DNA from: Clostridioides difficile_D
GTDB taxonomy: Bacteria; Bacillota; Clostridia; Peptostreptococcales; Peptostreptococcaceae
Direction of reading: 5' to 3'
NCBI GenBank assembly: GCA_945861085.1
Contig: OX244046.1
Span: forward strand, 2,976,001 to 3,040,000
DNA: 64,000 bases
Shown here: positions 28,485 to 36,792 of the stretch, piece after piece
Layout of the letters: every line of letters starts with the position of its first letter
Position numbering within the stretch: the stretch's first letter is position 1
Made by a program: the position numbers and the translations under genes
Notes under the pieces: generated by a model
Told to the model about the DNA's origin: nothing
The model's input: only the letters and a program-made list of their open reading frames with translations
The model's database searches: none

Positions 28485-29864
28485 TTAGTTAGTTGCTCCT
28501 TCTAACATCAACTTAGCTTGTATCATTATAGAGCACTCTGTACGTTTTCTTTGCATTTCACAGCCTAATTCATATGGTTTTGATATGTCATTATTAAAGT
28601 TTATCGCATTTGCATGACATCCACCTGAACAGTAAAACTTATTCCAACATTGTTTACACTCTTCTTTAGTGTATACATGAGCTTCTCTAAACACATTTTT
28701 TAAGTTTTCTGGAAGTACGATTTCTTCATCAAATATATTTGCCATTTTAAATTCTTCATTTCCAACAAATTGATGGCATGGATAAATATCTCCATTTGGT
28801 GTTACAGAAAGATACTCATTTCCAGCCCCACATCCAGTTATTCTCTTTATTACACATGGTCCTTGATTTAAATCTATCATAAAATGGAAAAATTTAAATC
28901 CATCTCCTTGTAATTGTCTATCTGCATACTCTACAGCAAATCTTTCGTACTCTTCAAATATTTTAGGTAAATCTTCTTCTCTAAGTGCATATGGATTACT
29001 TTCATCTCCAACGACTGGCTCTACAGATGTTAATTTAAATCCTAAATCTGCAAAATGCATAACATCTTTAGAAAAATCTAAATTATCTCTCGTAAAAGTT
29101 CCTCTTATATAGTAATATTTATCTTTTGCTCTTTTTTCCACAAGTTTCTTAAATCGTGGTAATGTAATATCATAACTTCCTTTATCATTTAAAGTTGGTC
29201 TCATATTATCATTAATTTCTTTTCTTCCATCTAAACTTAAAACTACATTATGCATATTTTCATTTATATAATCTATAATCTCATCATTTAACAGTACACC
29301 ATTCGTAGTTATTGTAAATCTTATATTTTTATTATAATCTTTTTCAATACTTCTTCCATAATCAACCAGTTGTTTTACAACTTCAAAATTCATCAAAGGC
29401 TCTCCACCAAAGAAATCTATCTCTAAATTCTTTCTACTGCCTGAATTAGCAATCAAATAGTCAATTGCTGCCTTACCTACCTCAAAACTCATAAGTTCTT
29501 TTTCTCCTCCAAAATCACCTTGAGCTGCAAAACAATACTTACATTTTAAATTACAATCATGGGCTACATTTAAACATAAAGCTTTTACCACAGGCTCTCT
29601 ATTTACAAAACTTGGATGATATTGATATGTATCTTCTGTATATAAAAGACCTTCTTTTTCTAAATTTGATATTTCTTTATATGCTTCATTTATTTGTTCT
29701 TCTTGATATTTTGATTTTAATACCTCTAATATTTCTTCTTTACTTTTTTCTTTATAAAAATCTAATAAGTCGTATGCAACATCATCTAGCACATGAACAG
29801 CTCCACCATTCACATCTAAAACGATATTATATCCATTCATAGAAAATTTATGTATCATACTCAT
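28485..29864 (-). CDS. Radical SAM/SPASM peptide maturase, SCIFF (thioether) type
   Basis: The protein has 459 residues. The N-terminal region reads as a peptide-recognition (RRE-like) domain with the VLDVNGGAVHVLDDVAYDLL block. The radical SAM motif CNLKCKYC follows near residue 105, and the SPASM region has three clusters of cysteines (CGAGN...CHQ, CKQCWNKFYCSGGC, C...C). This matches SCIFF maturases, which form thioether crosslinks from cysteine to the alpha-carbon of a partner residue. The six-cysteine SCIFF precursor normally lies just upstream; I find none in the 294 bases to agrD or in the 28 bases downstream. GGAGGTAGGTT precedes the ATG. Confidence 0.88.
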   Translation of the reverse strand: MSMIHKFSMNGYNIVLDVNGGAVHVLDDVAYDLLDFYKEKSKEEILEVLKSKYQEEQINEAYKEISNLEKEGLLYTEDTYQYHPSFVNREPVVKALCLNVAHDCNLKCKYCFAAQGDFGGEKELMSFEVGKAAIDYLIANSGSRKNLEIDFFGGEPLMNFEVVKQLVDYGRSIEKDYNKNIRFTITTNGVLLNDEIIDYINENMHNVVLSLDGRKEINDNMRPTLNDKGSYDITLPRFKKLVEKRAKDKYYYIRGTFTRDNLDFSKDVMHFADLGFKLTSVEPVVGDESNPYALREEDLPKIFEEYERFAVEYADRQLQGDGFKFFHFMIDLNQGPCVIKRITGCGAGNEYLSVTPNGDIYPCHQFVGNEEFKMANIFDEEIVLPENLKNVFREAHVYTKEECKQCWNKFYCSGGCHANAINFNNDISKPYELGCEMQRKRTECSIMIQAKLMLEGATN

Positions 29865-30158
29865 AACCTACCTCCTAAATTACTATCTATACTAAAGTTT
29901 TTTATTATTTTAATTAAACTTTACCCTTCATTATATCATAAGTTTACCTAAAATACATACAATACAAAAATGACTTACTGCTCGTAAGTCATTTCATTGA
30001 ATACACTATATCCCCCTAAATTAGCGCACTAATATATTATCAAATAAGTATTAGGCTCCTATAAAATAAATTTTGTACTTGATTTTATATGATTTTTATT
30101 TTATTAAAATATAATAATTTCTTTTTTATAATAATTTTGTATAAATAATTGCTTGTAT
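29865..30158. other. Spacer between the peptide maturase and agrD
   Basis: It holds the agrD terminator and, on the minus strand, an extended -10 (TGATATAAT near 29930-29940) for the maturase. No Cys-rich small ORF is visible on either strand. Confidence 0.5.
29968..29994 (-). terminator. Terminator of the agrBD operon
   Basis: A perfect 11-base inverted repeat (29968-29978 with 29984-29994) with a 5-base loop is followed on the minus strand by TTTTTG. Confidence 0.85.
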
Positions 30159-30305
30159 TTAATTTATCTTTTTTAAATTACTAATTTCTTTAGGTACCTT
30201 AGGCTGATGTATAATCCATGGACAAGTACTATTAGCTGACAAGACAGCAGTACTAAGTGCTAATGAACTAGCAAACTGCATAAATTTTACAATACACTTC
30301 TTCAT
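30159..30305 (-). CDS. agrD: AgrD1 autoinducing peptide precursor
   Basis: This short gene encodes 48 residues starting MKKCIVKFMQ. Residues 1-20 form the amphipathic leader, NSTCPWII (25-32) is the mature core and residues 33-48 (HQPKVPKEIS...) are the tail removed by AgrB. The expected product is a thiolactone in which Cys28 closes on Ile32. This agrees with the known C. difficile AIP1. The ATG is 3 bases after the agrB stop, and AGGGAG lies within the agrB end. A terminator follows. No AgrC kinase or AgrA regulator is nearby, which is the described agr1 arrangement. Confidence 0.95.
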   Translation of the reverse strand: MKKCIVKFMQFASSLALSTAVLSANSTCPWIIHQPKVPKEISNLKKIN

Positions 30306-30308
30306 AAC

Positions 30309-30914
30309 TTAATTCTCCCTCATACATATTTTACTTATATTTTTAGCTTTTAATTTACCTAATACTAACATTATAAAAATCCAAAACATAGCAAATGCAC
30401 TATATGTGAAATAATCTACAAAGATATTCAAAGAAAAGCTTAAAACTGTCATTAATAACACTACTGTAGATATAAACATAGCAATTTTTTTGTAAACTGA
30501 TTTTTCTCTATCATTTATAGGATTATTTCTATGTTCTATTGGACATAGAATACAAATTCCAACCCAACTGATACTAGCAATAATCGCAATGATATTTTTA
30601 AATAAGTCTATATTTAGATTTTCTATAATTAATATTGTAGATAAAATTATGAAAACAAAGGTTAATAGACATCTAAAATAGTTGTCTGCATGATACCCTC
30701 CTGAAAATTGTCTTATTGGACAGTAACACATTAAAAAAAATAATATATATGTAAATTTACCAAATAAAAAACCTATAAACATCATGGTGGTTATATTAAT
30801 TATAAAAGCTATTAATATTTCAAATCCATAAGAATAGACTTTAGATTCATTATTATCTATCACATTATTACAAATTAGAACAGATGTCATTTTATCAGCA
30901 TATCTCTTAAACAT
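30309..30914 (-). CDS. agrB: AgrB1 accessory gene regulator peptidase
   Basis: The start is placed at 30914 (MFKRYADKMT) because GGAGGTAAAA precedes it; an in-frame upstream extension would cross the promoter. The protein has 201 residues with five to six membrane helices. The cysteine protease pair is His75 and Cys82 (GGYHADNYFRC), seven residues apart as in staphylococcal AgrB. It cleaves AgrD and forms the thiolactone at the membrane. It overlaps nothing but is coupled to agrD 3 bases downstream. Confidence 0.95.
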   Translation of the reverse strand: MFKRYADKMTSVLICNNVIDNNESKVYSYGFEILIAFIINITTMMFIGFLFGKFTYILFFLMCYCPIRQFSGGYHADNYFRCLLTFVFIILSTILIIENLNIDLFKNIIAIIASISWVGICILCPIEHRNNPINDREKSVYKKIAMFISTVVLLMTVLSFSLNIFVDYFTYSAFAMFWIFIMLVLGKLKAKNISKICMREN

Positions 30915-30944
30915 TTTTACCTCCAAAAAAAATTTTACGTATAT

Positions 30945-30973
30945 AGAATACCTTCTTTTTTGAGAAAATTCAA
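30945..30973 (-). promoter_or_regulatory. Promoter of agrBD
   Basis: On the minus strand TTGAAT (30968-30973) and TATTCT (30945-30950) are 17 bases apart. Transcription would start near 30937, giving a leader of about 23 bases. Confidence 0.65.
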
Positions 30974-30977
30974 TATA

Positions 30978-31008
30978 TTTTACAAAACTAGTTGTTAAAA
31001 TTGTAAAA
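30978..31008. promoter_or_regulatory. Inverted repeat abutting the agrB -35 element, candidate operator
   Basis: TTTTACAA (30978-30985) and TTGTAAAA (31001-31008) are perfect inverted arms with centres 23 bases apart. The site begins 4 bases upstream of the -35, a position suited to an activator. The binding protein is unknown. Confidence 0.45.
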
Positions 31009-31095
31009 CTGGTCAAAAAAAGACCTATATAAATTTCTGAGTATTATTTATATAATAAAAAAATTATAATAAAGCAGTTTTCCCAAGCTTTATAC

Positions 31096-31221
31096 AAATG
31101 AGGGTGTCTCAAAATGGAATTTTTGGTTCATGATGCTCTCTGTTTTGTATGAAATCAAATATATTTTCATCATTTCAACGATGAAAAAGAGGCATATCTC
31201 TATTTTGAGACAGCCTCATTT
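31096..31221. repeat. 126-bp structured repeat with 20-bp terminal inverted repeats
   Basis: Arms 31096-31115 and 31202-31221 match at 19 of 20 positions. Inside is a perfect 8-base hairpin (TTTTCATC / GATGAAAA). The left half is homologous to the terminator hairpin at 14787-14836. It may act as terminator for the DUF4116 gene (stop at 31270) or be a MITE-like element. I see no convincing target-site duplication. Confidence 0.7.
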
Positions 31222-31269
31222 ATTACAAAATATCAATTTTCATATATTGTTCTATATATTTTAACTTTT

Positions 31270-32700
31270 TTAACTTTGTTTTTGTTTTACATATTGTAGT
31301 GCTTTTCTATTCTGCTTTACTGCTTCTAAGCAAACTTTTTCCGTTTGATTATCAACAAATTCTAAAGCTCTATAATTTTGCTTTACTGCTTCTAAACATA
31401 TTTTTTCTGTTTGATTATTTACATATTTCAACATTCTATAATCTTGTTTTACTGCTTTTAAACAAACTTCTTCTGTTTGTTCTTTCACATATTTAAGAGC
31501 TTCATAACTTTGATTAACTGCTTCTAGACAAACCTGTTCTGTTTGTTCCTTTACATATTGTAAAGCATTATAATTTTCTCTTACTGCCTCTAAACATATT
31601 AATTCTGTCTGATTTTCTATATATTTAAGAATTTTTCCATTTTGCTTTACTGCTTCCACAAAGATTCTTTCTGTTGGTACCTTTATATAGCTTAAGATTT
31701 CCTTTATTTCAAGTTCCTCAAATGAACCTTTTACTGCCTCTATACACATATCTTCAGTCTGTTTTTTTACATATTGCAATACTTTTCCATTTTGTCTAAC
31801 TGACTCCAAACAAATTTCTTCTGTTTGCTCTTTTACATACTGTAATGCTCTTCCATCATTTCTTACTGCTTCCAAGCAAACCTCTTCTGCCTGATTATTT
31901 ACATACTGTAGAGCCATATAACTTCTTCTTACTGCTTCTATGCAAATTTTTTCTGTCTGTTCATTTACATAATACAATGCAAAGTCGTTCTGTTTTACTG
32001 CTTCTATACATATTTCTTCTGTTTGCTCTTTTACACAAGATAGTGCGCTGTAGTTTTCTTTTACAGCTTCTAAACATATACTATTACTTTGTTCCTTGAC
32101 ATAAGCTAAAGATTTTCCGTCTTTTTTTACAGCCTCTAAACATATAGCTGGAGTTTGCTCTTTTATTCCTTTTAGTATCTCTGCAACATCATTTTTAGAT
32201 GCCTTTTCTATAAATGCTAGACATACATCTTCTGTCTGCTCTTCTACAAATTTAAATACTTCCATGACATCGTAAATTGATGCATTTTTTATAGCCTCAA
32301 TTAATACATTTTCTGTCTTATCATGTATGTAATACAAAGCTCTATAGTTCTGTTTAACTGCTTCTATACAAATATCCTCATTTTGATTTGTTATATACTT
32401 AAGAGCTTTATATGTCTGTTTAACAGCTTCCATACACACTCTATAAGTCTTATCATTTACAAACTCAATTATAGTACCATCCTGTTTTACTGCTAGTAGA
32501 CACATTTCTTCTGTTTGATTTTCTATGTCTTTTAATTCTCTGTAATCATACTTTACTCTGCTTAAGTCATTTAAATGCACTTTATTATCTTCCTTTGAAT
32601 TCTCCTCATTACTTTCTATATCATCTTCGAATTCTTCATCATTTAAATAGTTATTTTTTTCTGGTAAAAATATAGATTTAATTTTATTCTTTATATCCAT
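31270..32700 (-). CDS. DUF4116 tandem-repeat protein
   Basis: The protein has 476 residues. After an acidic, low-complexity N-terminus (about residues 1-55), I count 18 tandem copies of a 22-residue unit with consensus QTEEICLEAVKQNYRALKYV (DUF4116). Three units (4, 5 and 12) are longer by 5-6 residues. Each copy predicts two short helices, so the whole should be a helical solenoid, probably a protein-binding scaffold. No signal peptide or membrane segment is present. AAAGGAGGATAATTTT precedes the ATG. The function is unknown. Repeat number may vary between strains through recombination because copies are similar at DNA level. Confidence 0.85.
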   Translation of the reverse strand: MDIKNKIKSIFLPEKNNYLNDEEFEDDIESNEENSKEDNKVHLNDLSRVKYDYRELKDIENQTEEMCLLAVKQDGTIIEFVNDKTYRVCMEAVKQTYKALKYITNQNEDICIEAVKQNYRALYYIHDKTENVLIEAIKNASIYDVMEVFKFVEEQTEDVCLAFIEKASKNDVAEILKGIKEQTPAICLEAVKKDGKSLAYVKEQSNSICLEAVKENYSALSCVKEQTEEICIEAVKQNDFALYYVNEQTEKICIEAVRRSYMALQYVNNQAEEVCLEAVRNDGRALQYVKEQTEEICLESVRQNGKVLQYVKKQTEDMCIEAVKGSFEELEIKEILSYIKVPTERIFVEAVKQNGKILKYIENQTELICLEAVRENYNALQYVKEQTEQVCLEAVNQSYEALKYVKEQTEEVCLKAVKQDYRMLKYVNNQTEKICLEAVKQNYRALEFVDNQTEKVCLEAVKQNRKALQYVKQKQS

Positions 32701-33043
32701 AAAATTATCCTCCTTTAATATGATTCTATCATTAAAGTAAATCGTTTTTAAGCACTTATTTAATTAATTTTATATTAAGTTTCTTTAAAAGTCTATTCAT
32801 TGTTGACAGATTATATTTTATATTAATAATTTTATCTTATATATGTGGGGTAATAAAGTTAATAGTGGACATTTTTCATCCCATTAGTGTATACTATTCA
32901 TATTTATTACTCATTTATGGTGATTTTCTTCAATTTTTTTCTTATTTACTATATCATATTCATTTAATTTATGATATTATTTAAATATAATATAAGTTTT
33001 ATAAAGTATATTAAATATATTATAAGATGGAGGTCGAGTAATT
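32701..33043. other. Divergent AT-rich intergenic region
   Basis: It lies between the DUF4116 gene and the plus-strand gene at 33044. A TATAAT at 32986-32991 with a poor -35 may serve the latter. I see no gene or structured RNA. Confidence 0.4.
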
Positions 33044-33709
33044 TTGAAAGGAAAGATAGTACAATATAATTTTGCAGATATAGAGGAAGAAGTATATTCG
33101 TTGGATTATGCTATAGCATGGAATACAGATGGGGAAAACGTAAACATAATACCATTTACAAATAAATTCTGTAAAGAATCTATAGAATCTTTTTGCCTAG
33201 GTAAAATTGACAATTTTGTTGAAATATTAAACGAAGGTTTTGTTGAAAATCATCATTATTTACATTTAGATAAAATGGTTAGTGTTCCTAAGAAAAAAGT
33301 TAATTTAGTATATCAACAAGACACACATGGTTATCTTTTAAGAGATGATAACAACAATCTTATTCCTGCAAAAATAACTTCAGAACAATCTAAGTCTATA
33401 TCAAATAAGATGGAGTTATTCTGTGCTGGAGAAGAAAAATGTTTGATTAATATATTACTAAAGGCTGACCCATCATATATTTTAGATGTAAATAGTATAA
33501 AAGATAAAAACATTCTAAATTTAGGTTATGAGTCTATTGATAGATATAAAGAATACAATTTTGATGATGATAAGATTTTAATATTTTTTATAAATAAAAA
33601 ACGTTATTCAGTAATTATGAAAAAAACAAATAATTCTAGTAATGATTTAGCTTCTAGAAACAACGCTATTAAAGAATTATTTACTAGTAAGGCGATAAAT
33701 CTTAACTAG
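33044..33709 (+). CDS. Conserved hypothetical protein
   Basis: The protein has 221 residues and no membrane segment or signal peptide. The start is TTG with GGAGG 10 bases upstream. I recognise no domain. The sequence alternates short beta-like and polar stretches, with a middle segment (LVYQQDTHGYLLRDDNNNLIP) suggestive of a beta hairpin and a lysine-rich end. It is transcribed alone, divergent from the DUF4116 gene, with its own terminator. No function is proposed. Confidence 0.7.
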   Translation: MKGKIVQYNFADIEEEVYSLDYAIAWNTDGENVNIIPFTNKFCKESIESFCLGKIDNFVEILNEGFVENHHYLHLDKMVSVPKKKVNLVYQQDTHGYLLRDDNNNLIPAKITSEQSKSISNKMELFCAGEEKCLINILLKADPSYILDVNSIKDKNILNLGYESIDRYKEYNFDDDKILIFFINKKRYSVIMKKTNNSSNDLASRNNAIKELFTSKAINLN

Positions 33710-33757
33710 TATTATAACTTTAAATCATATTACTCATTAAATTAATAATAGTATACA

Positions 33758-33787
33758 AAGTGGGAGTAGAAAAATCTACTCCCACTT
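33758..33787 (+). terminator. Terminator of the 33044 gene
   Basis: A perfect 13-base inverted repeat (AAGTGGGAGTAGA with TCTACTCCCACTT) encloses AAAA and is followed by a short T-rich stretch. Confidence 0.85.
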
Positions 33788-34263
33788 ATTTATAATAAAC
33801 AAATAAATCCATAAACCTATTGAGTGATTATAATTTTTAGATTGGGTTATCTTGCATTTTTAAATTTAAGGTAACTTTCTATTCTAAACTTTAATCTCTA
33901 CATCAATATCATCAACTGTAACAACTTACAATTAAATCTTTAATAATCAAACTTTAGACTATCTATATTAAAACTCAAATCAGATTTAGGATTTATTTGG
34001 ATATCACACTTATTTTATTAACTACTAATCAATTTATTTTTTACTTATAAACTTATTCTTCCCTAATTCTATTATTAAATACTTTTAATTATTTTTCAAT
34101 ACCATACTAATTTTTAACAATGTTTATTCTAGATTTATTTTGTAAAACCAGACACTTTCTAAACTCCTTTTTCATTCACAACATCAATATTGATATCGGA
34201 AGATATATAATATATTCTTAATGCCAAATCATAAATATTGTAATACCTTAAATTATACAATAA

Positions 34264-34298
34264 AAAAGCCATAGTATATATGACAAACTATGGCTTTT
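34264..34298 (-). terminator. Terminator of ptsI
   Basis: A perfect 12-base inverted repeat (34264-34275 with 34287-34298) is followed on the minus strand by a T run. It lies about 75 bases past the ptsI stop. Confidence 0.85.
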
Positions 34299-34370
34299 AC
34301 TTATTTATTAAATAATTTTTATTATTTATAATCTACCTAAACAAGTATTTATGTAGATATAATTTAATAA

Positions 34371-36083
34371 TTACATATTAAAACTAGTTTCAATATATTT
34401 CTTTATTTCTTCCGCAGTACCCATATTAAGTACCTCATCAGCTAATTTCTTCATATCTGATTCTTTAACTGAAGTTATTAACTTTCTAGCAGGAAGTATT
34501 GATATTGGAGACATAGAGAACTCGTCTAATCCCATACCTAAAAGTATTGGTATCATTTTTTGGTCCCCAGCAGATTCTCCACACATACCTGCCCATTTAC
34601 CTTCTTTATGTGCATTGTCTATAACAGTCTTTATAAGTCTTAAAACAGCTGGATTAAATTGATTATAAAGATAGCTTATCTTTTGATTCATTCTATCAAC
34701 TGCACAAGTATATTGAATTAAATCGTTAGTTCCTATAGAGAAGAAATCCACATGTTTAGCCAGTACATCAGATATTACAGCAGCAGATGGAACTTCTATC
34801 ATCATACCAATTTCTACATCTTTAGCATAAGTCACACCTTCAGAATCAAGTTCTGCTAAAACTTCTTTTACAACTTCTTTAGCTTGTAATAATTCTTCTA
34901 AAGATGAAATCATTGGGAACATGATTCTTAATCTTCCATGAACACTTGCTCTATATAAAGCTCTCAATTGAGTCTTAAATATATCTTTTCTGTCTAAGCA
35001 AAGTCTTATTGCTCTATAACCTAAGAATGGATTCATTTCAGGTTCCATACTTAAATAACTTAATTCTTTATCTCCACCTATATCCAATGTTCTTATAACT
35101 ATAGGTTTTCCATCCATTCCCTCTAATACAGCTTTGTAAGCCTCATATTGTATTTCTTCAGTTGGGAAAGAATCTCTATCCATATATAAGAATTCTGTTC
35201 TATAAAGACCAACACCTTCAGCATCATTCTTTATTAGACCTTCTATATCATTAGGTGTCCCTATATTACCAGCTAATTCTACATGCTTTCCATCTAAAGT
35301 TACAGATGGTTTTCCTTTTAATAACTGTAATGCTTTTCTCTCTTCTTCATACTTAGCTTTTAATTCAGTATATTTATTTATAATCTCTTCATCCGGATTA
35401 ACGATTACTTCACCAGTATCCCCATTGAAAACTACAAAATCTCCATCCTTAACTTTTGAAGTTATATCATTTAATCCAACGATTGCAGCTATTTCTAAAG
35501 TCCTAGACATGATAGCTGTATGAGAAGTTCTTCCACCTATATCAGTTAAAAATCCTAAAACCATTTTTTTATTCATAGTTGCTGTATCTGATGGAGTTAA
35601 ATCATGTGCTATTAATACAACTTCTTCACTTAAAGCAGATAAATCAACAACTTTAATTCCTAATATATGTCTAAGTATTCTATTTGTAACATCTTTTATA
35701 TCTGCCGCTCTTTCTTTCATATACTCATTGTCCATAGACTCAAACATGCTAACAAACATCTCTTTTATTTCATTCAAAGCATATTCTGCATTTACACTTT
35801 CAGTTTTGATTTTATCTATTGCAGAACCAATTAACTCTGGGTCTTCTAAAACTAATAAATGCGCTTCAAATATTTCAGCTTCTTCTGCTCCTAATTCTTC
35901 AGAAGCTTTTTCCTTAACCTTTATTAATTCTTCTTTAGAAACTGCAACTGCATTTTCTAATTTAGTAATTTCCGCTTCAATATTATCTATAGATTTTTTT
36001 TCAATTACTAATTCACTATGCTCAACTACTAACGCTTTCCCTAAAGCAACACCAGGAGAAGCTCCTATTCCTTTGTAAGCCAT
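34371..36083 (-). CDS. ptsI: PTS enzyme I (phosphoenolpyruvate-protein phosphotransferase)
   Basis: The start is taken at 36083 (MAYKGIGASPG) with GGAGGTAGGGTT upstream. The protein has 570 residues. The phosphorylated histidine is in GGRTSHTAIMSR, and the PEP-binding barrel has GIGTNDLIQYTCAVDR and the catalytic MCGESAGD. It passes phosphate from PEP to HPr, powering all PTS sugar uptake. It follows ptsH by 258 bases, with a hairpin in between, rather than overlapping it as in Bacillus. Confidence 0.97.
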   Translation of the reverse strand: MAYKGIGASPGVALGKALVVEHSELVIEKKSIDNIEAEITKLENAVAVSKEELIKVKEKASEELGAEEAEIFEAHLLVLEDPELIGSAIDKIKTESVNAEYALNEIKEMFVSMFESMDNEYMKERAADIKDVTNRILRHILGIKVVDLSALSEEVVLIAHDLTPSDTATMNKKMVLGFLTDIGGRTSHTAIMSRTLEIAAIVGLNDITSKVKDGDFVVFNGDTGEVIVNPDEEIINKYTELKAKYEEERKALQLLKGKPSVTLDGKHVELAGNIGTPNDIEGLIKNDAEGVGLYRTEFLYMDRDSFPTEEIQYEAYKAVLEGMDGKPIVIRTLDIGGDKELSYLSMEPEMNPFLGYRAIRLCLDRKDIFKTQLRALYRASVHGRLRIMFPMISSLEELLQAKEVVKEVLAELDSEGVTYAKDVEIGMMIEVPSAAVISDVLAKHVDFFSIGTNDLIQYTCAVDRMNQKISYLYNQFNPAVLRLIKTVIDNAHKEGKWAGMCGESAGDQKMIPILLGMGLDEFSMSPISILPARKLITSVKESDMKKLADEVLNMGTAEEIKKYIETSFNM

Positions 36084-36218
36084 AACCCTACCTCCTAAAA
36101 AATATCTTTTGTATTTTAACACTCAATTTATGATTAAAAATATCTTATTTCATCTTCTAAAATACTTGTATTTTCATACCCAATTAACAATAGTCTTAAT
36201 CTTCTGATTAAATAAACA

Positions 36219-36290
36219 TGAAAGTAACAAAGAAATTAAATATCTACAAATGCTAGTCTGTATATGTTTAATACTTCTCTGTTACTTTTA
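36219..36290 (-). terminator. Hairpin between ptsH and ptsI
   Basis: TGAAAGTAACAAAGA and TCTCTGTTACTTTTA pair with one bulge across a 40-base loop. It may be a partial terminator or a processing site that sets the HPr to enzyme I ratio. There is only a weak T tract on the minus strand. Confidence 0.45.
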
Positions 36291-36341
36291 CTTTAAGTAA
36301 TAATTAGATTATAAATATCAAATTTTAAAAAATTATTATAT

Positions 36342-36602
36342 CTATTCTCCAAATCCACTTTCAACTAATTCAACCATTGCAGCTAAAGCTACTTCTTCAT
36401 CTTCTCCATTTACAACTAACTTTAATTCTTCTCCTTGAGCTAAACCTAAACTCATTATTCCCATTATTGATTTTGCATTTACAGTTTTGTCTTTTGCTAC
36501 AACCTCTACTGTTGATTTAAATTCAGCTGCCTTCTTAACAAACATTCCTGCTGGTCTAGCATGTAATCCACTTGCATTTTTGATACTAACTATTTTTTCC
36601 AT
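36342..36602 (-). CDS. ptsH: Phosphocarrier protein HPr
   Basis: The protein has 86 residues. His14 (ASGLHARPAG) is the site phosphorylated by enzyme I. Ser45 (AKSIMGIMSLG) is the site for HPr kinase, as in Gram-positive catabolite repression. AGGAGGATTT precedes the ATG. It has its own promoter and a hairpin-forming leader. Confidence 0.97.
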   Translation of the reverse strand: MEKIVSIKNASGLHARPAGMFVKKAAEFKSTVEVVAKDKTVNAKSIMGIMSLGLAQGEELKLVVNGEDEEVALAAMVELVESGFGE

Positions 36603-36672
36603 TTTTTAAATCCTCCTATAGACTTTACATTTTATATTTTTTAAAATTGTTTTCCTATTTTTTACTTTAATG

Positions 36673-36762
36673 GCACTTAGTGGTACTTTTTTGTCCTATG
36701 GTCATTTTTTGTTCCCACTAGTGCTACAAAAATATTATACTACTAATATACACTTTTTTCGA
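36673..36762 (-). promoter_or_regulatory. ptsH promoter and 5'-terminal leader hairpin
   Basis: TATAAT (minus strand, 36734-36739) with a fair -35 (TCGAAA, 17 bases upstream) places the start of transcription near 36727. GCACTAGTGG (36715-36724) then pairs with CCACTAAGTGC (36673-36683) with one bulge, forming a hairpin at the very 5' end of the mRNA. Its loop holds two AACAAAAAA/GACAAAAAA repeats. Confidence 0.55.
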
Positions 36763-36792
36763 GTATAATTACAAATTTTTTTTGTTTTTTAT

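Larger units (their letters stand above)
30915..31269. other. Intergenic region upstream of agrB
   Basis: These 355 bases hold the agrB promoter, an inverted repeat just upstream of it and a 126-bp structured repeat, each listed separately. No gene was found. Confidence 0.6.
33710..34370. other. 661-bp gap with two terminators and possible gene remnant
   Basis: Besides the terminators at 33758 and 34264, about 33840-34200 shows on the minus strand protein-like stretches interrupted by stops and frame changes (for example VTVDDIDVEIKV near 33890-33930 and PKSDLSFNIDSLKFDY near 33950-33990). This could be a decayed gene, but low-complexity AT-rich DNA can mimic it. Confidence 0.35.

Noticed and set aside
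30915..31016. Longer AgrB start giving 235 residues
   Set aside because: The extension has no ribosome binding site, crosses the -35/-10 elements and is not part of the AgrB family; MFKRYADKMT has GGAGG.
31096..31221. Invertible (phase-variable) promoter switch upstream of agrB, flanked by inverted repeats
   Set aside because: The interior lacks an obvious promoter, agrB has its own promoter closer to the gene, and no recombinase is near. It fits a terminator or MITE-like hairpin better, though inversion was not tested.
31270..32700. Regular 66-bp spaced repeats that might be read as a CRISPR or satellite array
   Set aside because: The repeats are in frame, degenerate at third positions, and encode 18 copies of a protein motif in one uninterrupted gene.
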